Assembly: GCA_038277395.1 (NCBI GenBank)
Contig: CM076190.1
Coordinates: 187,490,001 to 187,554,000, forward strand
Origin: Dryocosmus kuriphilus
Lineage: Eukaryota; Arthropoda; Insecta; Hymenoptera; Cynipidae
Length of the DNA: 64,000 nt
Reading direction: 5' to 3'
In this document: positions 55,421-64,000 of the stretch, piece by piece
Layout: each line of letters begins with the position of its first letter
How positions within the stretch are numbered: the stretch's first letter is position 1
Made by a program: the position numbers and the translations under genes
Notes under the pieces: generated by a model
Told to the model about the DNA's origin: nothing
The model's input: only the letters and a program-made list of their open reading frames with translations
Databases searched by the model: none

Positions 55421-56080
55421 TTAATAAATATTTAGGCGTCATCATTAATAATATATTTAAGTTATTTACTACTCAAATATTATTTATATTATTTACCAAG
55501 TATGTATTGTGTATACTAATCTTTCTAACTTTCTTATTTGTATAGAAAAAAGGATAAAAAAGAATAATATGACCAGAAAAACTTTTTACAAGTTTGAATA
55601 GTGGCGCGAATAGTAGGTCCAATCATCGCAGGAGAGTGATCACTGAGAGTGAGTGAACACACTCGTCGTTCTTTCCAGGAAATTTAGGAGGGGGGGGGAA
55701 GAAAACAGGTATGACCATATACAAGGAAGTGACCGGGAACAGCCGATACCCTTTCCAGGGATTGGGAGGGGGGATAAAAGGAGTATGACCTATCACAAGA
55801 GATTGAAACCCCCTTTCTACGACTGAGGGGGGGGGGGTCTAGGAAAGCGATGCGCCCGGTCAAACTTCTCTCCACTTTGACTTTCCAGTGGACGTTCTCC
55901 CCTCGAGTTTCGCCCTATATTGAAGACACCAACCCCTTCAATCTCGAAATCAGATTGAATATAAAAATTCGTTGGGTTTTCACATAAGCGTGTAGAGAAA
56001 AGAGAAAAAAAAACAGAATATTAATAATATATTTTAATAATGTAAAATTTTGACTAGGTAAAATTGGTCCCTACAAACAT
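55421..56080. other. Unassigned stretch with G runs
   Basis: G9-10 runs at about 55688 and 55826. A 63-codon minus frame is Pro/Ser-rich only through the C runs. Nothing recognised. Confidence 0.4.
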
Positions 56081-56082
56081 TA

Positions 56083-57426
56083 AAGATGTGATCAAAAAGT
56101 AAGGTGACTTTTTCTTCTTGTCAAAAAATATTTATTTATTCTTCAATACTGATGTTGGCCCCTTCAAAGTAATCCCCCTCGGATATAACACATTTTGAGT
56201 CAGCACTTTTTCCAATCCTCAAAGCATTTCTGATAAATACTTTTTGGTATATCCTTCAGCTCTTCCAGCGATGCGGTCTTTATCTCCTCAATCGTCGCAA
56301 AAATCCGTCCTTTCATGGGTCTTTTCATTTTTTGAAACAGGAAAAAGTCGCAGGGAGCTAAATATGGTGAATACGGTGGCTGAGACATGATCATGGTGTT
56401 GTTATTGGCCAAAAAATTACGAACAAGCGATGTCGTGTGAGCTGGCGCATTATCGTGGTGCAATAACCATGACTCGTTTTTTTTCCACAATTCCGGACGT
56501 TTTTCCACAATTCCGGACGTTTTTTTCATACTGCTTCACGCAAACGACGCATAACTTCAAGTTAATACTCTTTATTAACTACACGACCTTGTGGTGAGAA
56601 CTCCTGATGTACCACGCCATGATAATCGAAAAAAACGGTAAGGAAAACCTTGACATTTGATCGAACTTGGCGTGCTTTTTTTGGTCTTGGTGATCCAGAA
56701 TGCTTCCACTGGGACGATTGAGCCTTAGTTTCGACATCACAACCATATATCCATGTTTCATCGCCTGTTATGATCGTTTTGAGCAATTCTGGGTCGCCGT
56801 TGACGTCATTCAACAGTTCTTGAGCGACGCTCATGCGACGGTTCTTTTGGTCAAAATTTTGCAATTTTGGAACAAATTTCGCTGAGACATGTCTCATGCC
56901 CATAATATCCACTAAAATTGCTTGGCATGAGCCAAACGAGATGCCGACATCATCAGTAACTTCTCTAATGGTAATTCGACGATTCGCCAACACTATTTTC
57001 TTTACTTCTTCAACGTATTCATCACTTGTTGGCGTGCTGGGACGTCCAGGGCGAGCTTCATCATTAACATCCTCTCGGCCTTCCCGAAAGAGCTTGTACC
57101 ACTTATAAACATTTTTTTCACCCAGAGTACACTCACCATATGCCACTGTCAACATTTCAAGTGTTTTGGAGCGCTTAGTTCCATTTTTTACACAAAATTG
57201 GATGCAAATTCTTTCATCCATTTTTTTTCGACAGCAGAAAATCGGCGAGCACGCAAAACACTTCTAACATTTTTGCCTCTCACAAACAAACAAAAAATGT
57301 TATATAGCTGAAACTGTGCACATATGTTTGGGACGAGTGTACCAACATAAGCAAAAAGAAAACGACTATCGACTGTACGCATCCCGCGAGATTCAAAAAG
57401 TCACCTTACTTTATGATTACACCTCG
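56083..57426 (-). mobile_element. mariner element C, complete
   Basis: 1344 bases with TA on both sides (56081-56082, 57427-57428). The inverted ends share ATC-AAAGTAAGGTGACTTTTT: CAAAAAGTAAGGTGACTTTT from 56094 and ATAAAGTAAGGTGACTTTTT on the other strand near 57390-57410, each preceded by a GATGTG or GAGGTG hexamer. It is a different mariner lineage from elements A and B. Confidence 0.88.
56200..57221 (-). pseudogene. mariner C transposase (DD34D), broken
   Basis: Starts at 57221 (MDERICIQFCVKNGTKRSKT), with helix-turn-helix wording GEKNVYKWYKLFREGR, linker GRPSTPTSDEY and second helix region DDVGISFGSCQAIL. First catalytic Asp is in ITGDETWIYG (about 56760). The frame stops with TAA at 56562-56564 after RVVNKEY and again with TGA about 36 bases on. 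A 20-base tandem duplication (GTCCGGAATTGTGGAAAAAC, about 56490-56522) then shifts the frame. The rest reads HHDNAPAHTTS and LAPCDFFLF (34 residues between Asps). Apart from these lesions the protein is full length. Confidence 0.88.
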
Positions 57427-58246
57427 TATATCGCTTTTCTTGTTTTTTCGATACGTATTCATTTTGCTATAATATAATTATGTTTTGAGAGGTATCGTCA
57501 GTATTTATTGCGACGAGGAAAATAATTCATTGAACGTTGTCTACGTAGATTCGGCATATTTTGGTGGACTTTAATTTTCTAGCCTGGCATATTTCGGCGA
57601 AGTTTAATTTTTCACTTTGGCAAATTTTGCTCGATTTGACAGATTTTTCCGCAGATACATTTTCAAACTCTTTGGGATTTACCTTGCATTCTTAGAAATT
57701 CATTGTGAATTCTTTGGAAATACTTTAGAATTCTCTGCTTTTTTTATTTATAGAATTTGGTCTGAGAGGGGGGGAGGGGCAGGAAGGCGGGAATCTTTTT
57801 CGTCCATAGAATTTTATTCCTGAGAAATAGCTGAACTGCATCAGTGCTAAATTATCTTGTTTTTGCTGCAAAACTAACACACACACAAAAAATGGTGTAG
57901 AAAACAGAAGATGGATTTTTTTATGCTCTGCAATTTTTCTTGAAAACTTTTTTCGCGCGGACCAAGGTTATTCAAAATTGAAGCGAAAAAATGTTTTAAA
58001 AAAGTATTCTGGACTTTTGACCTTGAAAATAAAGTTTGCGCCAATTTCTACCATTATATTCGTAATCAGCGCATCAAAGTACATCAGTTTACAGAGCTTC
58101 AAGAAAATCAGCTCTAACCAGTTTTCGAAATTTAATCCGAATTAACAATGACTTCTTTGGAATTCAAGAGCGAGTGGCAGACGGGGAAAATATGTACTAT
58201 CTGGGATAGAAATGGTCATTGCTTTAACATTTAATAAGACATTTTT
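57427..58246. other. Flank shared with the duplicate at 63326-64000
   Basis: AT-rich, apart from a GA-rich patch (about 57760-57795) and the minisatellite listed separately. The part up to 58100 is repeated at the window end. Confidence 0.6.
57553..57651 (+). repeat. 33-bp minisatellite, three units
   Basis: GGCATATTTTGGTGGACTTT, GGCATATTTCGGCGAAGTTT and GGCAAATTTTGCTCGATTTG start successive 33-base units. The same family occurs at 61891-62152 and, by duplication, at about 63452-63550. Confidence 0.7.
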
Positions 58247-61200
58247 ACATTCTCATCAGAGAAGGTATTAGATTTATGTAAAATTTGACTTTCGCGGATT
58301 TCATGATATCTGCACGTTTTGAGACCCCCTGAGTCAAAAAAAAAAGATTTTTACGACGGTGTCTGTCTGTCTGTTGTCGCCGTCGTTGTCGTCCTTGTCG
58401 TCGTTCTCGTTGGCGTTGTCGTCGCCTGTGATCGCGATAACTTTCGAAGGGTTGACCAGATTGGATTGCGCTTTAGTATGCTTCTTTAAGGGGTAAAAAG
58501 AAAGGACGAGTTCGTTAACCAGCGGTTTTTGACCAACAGTTATGGTTTTATCCATTAAAAACGGTTTTCACAAAATCAAGAAATCCATTTTTCGACTAAA
58601 CTATGAGATATGCAAAAAAAAAGTAGGAAAGCAAAATGGTTTACCTCAAAAAAATCTACAAATTTTGTCATAACCGTTTTTTAATAAAATGAACGGTTTT
58701 TCTTTTAATCAAGAAAACGCTATTAAAATTAAAGAACTCGGGTTTCCCGCCAAAATATTCAAAATACAGAAAAACAGTAAAAAACAGAGTTGTTCAGATC
58801 AAAAATATCTATAAATTTTGTTTTAACCGTTTTTTGATAAAATGCACGGTTTTTGTTTTAATCGATAAAACGTTATTAAAAATTCAAGATTTCAAATTTC
58901 CCGCCAAACTATGCAATATACGGAAAAAGGATAAAAAACAAAGTTATTCACCTCAAAAAGATCTACAAATTTTCTCTCTGACACTTTTTTGAGCAGACGC
59001 GTAGTTTTTGAGTTGTTCGTGAAATATTTTATGAAATATAAAGAGAACCACTTTTCAGCAAAACTATGGAAGGTATGAGAAAGTACTAACAAGCAGAATT
59101 ATTCACCTTCCAAAGACCTACAAATTCTCTTGAAACCATTTTTTGATACAACCCATACTTTATTCTTTAAACGTATAATACTGTCCTTTTAAACAAAAAA
59201 TACATTACTATACAGTCAGTAAAAAGTTATTAAAAGTTATTGAAAAATCTGCCCGCTACTCAGGCGCAATCTCATCACGTTTCTCGCGCTCACCAATCAA
59301 TGAAATTATATCTAAAACGTAAATTTCTTCATTTTTTACATAGTTTGGCTGAAAAATGCAATTTTTGCATTCTGATCAGAGAAGGTATTAGATTTATGTG
59401 AAATTTGATTTTCGCGGATTTCATGAAATCTCCACGTTTTGAGACCCCCTGAGTCAGAAAAAATGGTTTTTACGACGGTGTCTGTCTGTCTGTTGTCGTC
59501 GTCGTCGTCGTTGTCGTTGGCGTTGGCCTCGTCTCTGGTCGCGATAACTTTCGAAGGACTAATCGGATTGGAGTGCCCTTGGGAACACTTCTTTAGGGGG
59601 TAAAAAGAAAGGACGAGTTCGTTAACCAGTGGTTTTTGACAAACAGTTATGGTTTTATCCATCAAAAACGGTTTTCACAAAATCAAAAAATCCATTTTCA
59701 GCCTAAACTATGAGAAATACAAAAAAATGTAAGCAGGTAAAATTGTTCATCGCCAAAAAATTTACAAATTTTGTCGTAACGGTTTTTTCATAAAACGAAC
59801 GGTTTTTGTTTCAATCAAGAAAACGAGGGTTTTTGTTTTAATCAAGAAAACGCTATTAAAATAAAAAAACTCTGTTTTCCCGCCAAAATATTCAAGATAC
59901 AAAAAAATGGTAAATAACAAAGTTGTTCAGTTCAAAAATATCTACAAATTTTATTTTAACCGTTTTTTGACAAAATGCACGGTTTTTGTTTTAATCAATA
60001 AAACTTTATTAAAAATAAAAAATTCCAAATTTCCTGCCAAACCGTGCAAGATACGGAAAAATGATAATAAACGAAGTTATTCACCTCAAAAATATCTACA
60101 AATTTGCTCTCTATAATTTTTTTGAGGATACGCGTAGTTTTTGAGTTGTTCGTGAAATATGTTATGAAATATAAAGAAAACCACTTTTCAGCAAAACTGT
60201 GCAAGATATGAGAAAATACTAACAAGCTGAATTACTCACCTTCCAAAGACCTAAAAATTCTCTTAAAACCATTTTTTGATACAACCCATACTTTCTTCAT
60301 TAAACGTATAATACTGTCCTTTTAAACAAAAAATACATTACTATACAGTCAGTAAAAAGTTATTAAAAGTTATTGAAAAATCTGCCCGCTACTCAGGCGC
60401 ATTCTCATCACGTTTCTCGTGCTCACCAATCAATGAAATTATATCTAAAACATAAATTTCTTCATTTTTTATATAGTTTGGCTGAAAAATGCAATTTTAA
60501 CATTCTCATCAGAGAAGGTATTAGATTTATGTAAAATTTGAATTTCGCGGATTTCATGAAATCTCCACGTTTTGAGACCCCCTGAGTCAAAAGAAAACGG
60601 TTTCTACAACGCTGTCTGTGTCTGTTGTCATCGTCGTTGTTGTCGCTATCGTTGGAGACTGTTCCGACCATAAGTTTCGAAGGACTGATCGAATTGGATT
60701 GCGCTTTAGTATGCTTCTTTAAGGGGTAAAAAGAAAGGACGAGTTCGTTAACCAACGGTATTTGACCAACCTTTATGGTTTTATCCATGAAAAACGGTTT
60801 TGATAAGATCAAAAAATCCATTTTCCGGCTAAACTACGAAAGACACAAAAAAAATGTAAGAAAGTAAAATTGTTCGCTTTAAAAAAATCTACAAATTTTG
60901 TCTTAACCATTTTTTGACAAAATGAACGGTTTTTGTTTTAATCTAGAAAACGCTATTAAAATTAAAAAACTCCGGTTTCCCGCCAAAATATTCAAGATAC
61001 AAAAAAATGGTAAAGAACTAAGTTGTTCAGTCCAAAAATATCTACATACTTTTTTGTTTCAACCATTTTTTGATAAAATGCACGGTTTTTGTTTTAATCG
61101 ATAAGACGTTATTAAAAATCAAAAATTCCAAATTTCCTGCCAAACTATGCAAGATACGGAAGAATGATAATAAACAAAGTTATTCACCTGAAAAAGATCT

Positions 61201-61716
61201 ACAGACTTGCTCTGAATCATTTTTTTTTGAGCAGATGCGTAGTTTTTGAGGTATTCGTGAAATATGTTATGAAATATAAAGAAAACCACTTTTCAGCAAA
61301 GCTATGCAAGATATGAGAAAATATTAACAAGCAGAATTGTTCACCTTCGAAAGAGTTACAAAATTTATTTATAAGACTCATCGTTTTACTTTTAAGAATC
61401 GAAATCCTGTATTGTGAAAATTTGGAAAATCACAAAAAAACTTAACCAATCTACAATTTCTTTAAAAAAAATGTAATTATCGAGCGCGAAGCGCGAGTGT
61501 CATGGTGAGAATATATTCCTTAAGGGCGATAGAGCCTTAAGTAAAATAGTTCCTTTTGGAACTTTTAATTTAAAGGTTTATACGATCCATAAACGCCGAG
61601 TGCGTAGCGCGAGGTGAATAATTTATCGAGCGCGAAGCGCGAGTGCCAACAGAGGCACGCTAATACTTGGCGCGGAGCGCGGCGTTCGATGAGAATGTGC
61701 CCGCGAAGCGGGCAGG
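58247..61716 (+). mobile_element. HINE-like element (three units)
   Basis: Starts ACATTCTCATC at 58247 after ATTTTT. Three higher-order units have their GAAGGTATTAG landmark at 58261, 59381 and 60514 (periods 1120 and 1133). Each unit holds a GTC-rich tract, an AACCAGCGG block and three ~155-bp monomers. The first two units end in a decayed inverted terminus (CTGCCCGCTACTCAGGCGCA at about 59250 and 60380). The last ends in CG-rich hairpins, GATGAGAATGT (61688-61698), the GCCCGC-GAA-GCGGGC hairpin (61699-61713) and a T run. No protein needed for mobility is encoded; a Helentron Rep/helicase would have to act in trans (inference). Confidence 0.8.
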
Positions 61717-61890
61717 GTTTTTTTTTAATATCATTGGCATATAATTGATTCAATTTATAGTTAGCAGTCTCAGGTTCAATTTTATCAGGAAATGGAAATA
61801 ATTTCTAGATGTTTCAAATATCAGACTTACAATTACGTAATAGCTTTCGAATTAATTTGGCTCTTACGTCAGGATCTTCAGTTAAAAAAA

Positions 61891-62152
61891 TTTGCCGAAA
61901 CAGAAAATTACATTTTTGTAAAATATGCCGGACTAAAAGATTAGTGTCCGGAAAAATATGTCGTTTCATTAAATTAAAGCCCGGCATATTTTGTTTGAAC
62001 CCAATACAAACCAATAGAAAGTTAAGCTTTGGTACAATATGCTGGACTATAAAGTTAAAGTCCGGCAAAATATTCCTGATTAGAAAATTAAGGTCTGGCA
62101 TATTTTCGCAGAATCTAATATTCGACCAATGTAAAATTAAACTTTAGTAAAA
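61891..62152 (+). repeat. 33-bp minisatellite, about seven units
   Basis: Units of 33 bases (two are 48-49) begin TTTGCCG, TATGCCG, TATGTCG, TTTGTTTG, TATGCTG, TATTCCTG and TTTCGCAG. A periodic 11-residue open frame results and is not considered coding. The array ends just before the duplication junction at 62191/62192. Confidence 0.75.
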
Positions 62153-62191
62153 TACTCTAGTCTAGGTATTTAATTTTTGACAAAAAATGCC

Positions 62192-63119
62192 ATCGTCGCA
62201 AAAATCCGTCCTTTCATGGGTCTTTTCATTTTTTGAAACAGGAAAAAGTCGCAGGGAGCTAAATATGGTGAATACGGTGGCTGAGACATGATCATGGTGT
62301 TGTTATTGGCCAAAAAATTACGAACAAGCGATGTCGTGTGAGCTGGCGCATTATCGTGGTGCAATAACCATGACTCGTTTTTCCACAATTCCGGACGTTT
62401 TTCCACAATTCCGGACGTTTTTTTCATACTGCTTCACGCAAACGACGCATAACTTCAAGTTAATACTCTTTATTAACTACACGACCTTGTGGTGAGAACT
62501 CCTGATGTACCACGCCATGATAATCGAAAAAAACGGTAAGGAAAACCTTGACATTTGATCGAACTTGGCGTGCTTTTTTTGGTCTTGGTGATCCAGAATG
62601 CTTCCACTGGGACGATTGAGCCTTAGTTTCGACATCACAACCATATATCCATGTTTCATCGCCTGTTATGATCGTTTTGAGCAATTCTGGGTCGCCGTTG
62701 ACGTCATTCAACAGTTCTTGAGCGACGCTCATGCGACGGTTCTTTTGGTCAAAATTTTGCAATTTTGGAACAAATTTCGCTGAGACATGTCTCATGCCCA
62801 TAATATCCACTAAAATTGCTTGGCATGAGCCAAACGAGATGCCGACATCATCAGTAACTTCTCTAATGGTAATTCGACGATTCGCCAACACTATTTTCTT
62901 TACTTCTTCAACGTATTCATCACTTGTTGGCGTGCTGGGACGTCCAGGGCGAGCTTCATCATTAACATCCTCTCGGCCTTCCCGAAAGAGCTTGTACCAC
63001 TTATAAACATTTTTTTCACCCAGAGTACACTCACCATATGCCACTGTCAACATTTCAAGTGTTTTGGAGCGCTTAGTTCCATTTTTTACACAAAATTGGA
63101 TGCAAATTCTTTCATCCAT
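62192..63119 (-). pseudogene. mariner D transposase, duplicate and truncated
   Basis: Starts MDERICIQFC at 63119 and stops with the same TAA (62460-62462) as element C. After the shared 20-base duplication it reads KNESWLLHHDNAPAHTTS and LAPCDFFLFQKMKRPMKGR, and is lost after IFAT at 62192. It differs from C by single bases in homopolymer runs, for example T5 versus T8 near 62380, which changes the local frame. Confidence 0.88.
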
Positions 63120-63325
63120 TTTTTTCGACAGCAGAAAAAATCGGCGAGCACGCAAAACACTTCTAACATTTTTGCCTCTCACAAACAAACAAAAAATGTT
63201 ATATAGCTGAAACTGTGCACATATGTTTGGGACGAGTGTACCAACATAAGCAAAAAGAAAACGACTATCGACTGTACGCATCCCGCGAGATTCAAAAAGT
63301 CACCTTACTTTATGATTACACCTCG
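62192..63325 (-). mobile_element. mariner element D = duplicate of C, 3' end missing
   Basis: Almost identical to 56291-57426, including the internal 20-base duplication and stop codons, so it arose by segmental duplication and not by transposition. It begins abruptly inside the transposase at 62192. The 5' terminal repeat and TA (63326-63327) are kept. Confidence 0.9.
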
Positions 63326-64000
63326 TATATCGCTTTTCTTGTTTTTTCGATACGTATTCATTTTGCTATAATATAATTATGTTTTGAGAGGTATCGTCAG
63401 TATTTATTGCGACGAGGAAAATAATTCATTGAACGTTGTCTACGTAGATTCGGCATATTTTGGTGGACTTTAATTTTCTAGCCTGGCATATTTCGGCGAA
63501 GTTTAATTTTTCACTTTGGCAAATTTTGCTCGATTTGACAGATTTTTCCGCAGATACATTTTCAAACTCTTTGGGATTTACCTTGCATTCTTAGAAATTC
63601 ATTGTGAATTCTTTGGAAATACTTTAGAATTCTCTGCTTTTTTTATTTATAGAATTTGGTCTGAGAGGGGGGGAGGGGCAGGAAGGCGGGAATCTTTTTC
63701 GTCCATAGAATTTTATTCCTGAGAAATAGCTGAACTGCATCAGTGCTAAATTATCTTGTTTTTGCTGCAAAACTAACACACACACAAAAAATGGTGTAGA
63801 AAACAGAAGATGGATTTTTTTATGCTCTGCAATTTTTCTTGAAAACTTTTTTTCGCGCGGACCAAGGTTATTCAAAATTGAAGCGAAAAAATGTTTTAAA
63901 AAAGTATTCTGGACTTTTGACCTTGAAAATAAAGTTTGCGCCAATTTCTACCATTATATTCGTAATCAGCGCATCAAAGTACATCAGTTTACAGAGCTTC

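Larger units (their letters stand above)
62192..64000 (+). repeat. Segmental duplication of 56291-58100
   Basis: 1.81 kb, nearly identical to 56291-58100 in the same orientation and at a distance of ~5.9 kb, and still matching at the window end. It covers most of mariner C and its downstream flank. The differences I could see lie in homopolymers. The geometry fits a tandem duplication of 56291-62191, the second copy running past the window. Confidence 0.92.

Noticed and set aside
61809..62147. Eleven-residue repeat protein with Cys and Lys
   Set aside because: A by-product of the degenerate 33-base minisatellite; unit lengths of 48-49 bases and lack of a start context argue against coding.

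Overview
This window is AT-rich, almost gene-free insect DNA. It is built from layered, mostly broken transposable elements: non-LTR retrotransposons of several clades, a Penelope element, mariners, a MULE, a possible hAT-type MITE and Helitron2/HINE-like repeats. The retroelement types, especially the element at 38.9-44.0 kb whose ORF2 reads like copies common in ants and wasps, suggest a hymenopteran. That is an inference, and the species is not identified. One 500-base run of N (22205-22704) is an assembly gap.

Layout. 0-8.6 kb: a fragment of the repeat family that dominates the right end; an antisense R1-type LINE relic; a few exon-like scraps; and an antisense THAP-domain gene relic broken by a FLYWCH/MULE transposon. 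8.66-13.94 kb: a full-length LOA-type LINE between perfect 13-bp target-site duplications. 14.8-18.4 kb: a small hAT-like MITE, then a 2.6-kb element with about 770-bp inverted repeats around a broken gene for an XPG-like/Cys-rich protein. 20.1-23.9 kb: tandem repeats, an antisense LINE tail, the gap, and a small element carrying a 24-bp tandem repeat. 25.7-33.4 kb: two related mariners; the first is split by an antisense CR1-like LINE.

34.1-38.3 kb holds the only convincing host gene: a TATA box and initiator, a signal-peptide exon, a 3.6-kb intron, and a terminal exon that joins in phase to give a 167-aa secreted protein of unknown function. Its intron contains a foldback sequence and a small element made of palindromic CATTGTCGACAATG motifs sitting inside a TA microsatellite. 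38.9-44.0 kb is a second complete LINE, antisense, with a 16-bp target duplication.

44.1-64.0 kb is a cluster of one repeat family with asymmetric 11-bp ends (ACATTCTCATC / GATGAGAATGT), a terminal GCCCGC hairpin, CG-rich hairpins and ~155-bp internal monomers. This is the architecture of Helentron-type non-autonomous elements (HINE/DINE). Copies carry one, two or three 1.1-kb higher-order units; two are head to head in opposite orientation. Between them lie a tRNA-like sequence, a Penelope relic with a GIY-YIG domain, a 2.3-kb TIR element, and a mariner in a recent ~5.9-kb tandem duplication. The TIR element contains the most unusual signal here: four hairpins with the same 9-base loop (CGTTKAYSC) but completely different, fully complementary stems, next to a longer imperfect hairpin. 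Such covariation suggests a selected nucleic-acid structure rather than a protein.

There is no operon-like organisation. The genes interact only as hosts and insertions, and the region may be heterochromatic or a small-RNA-producing locus.
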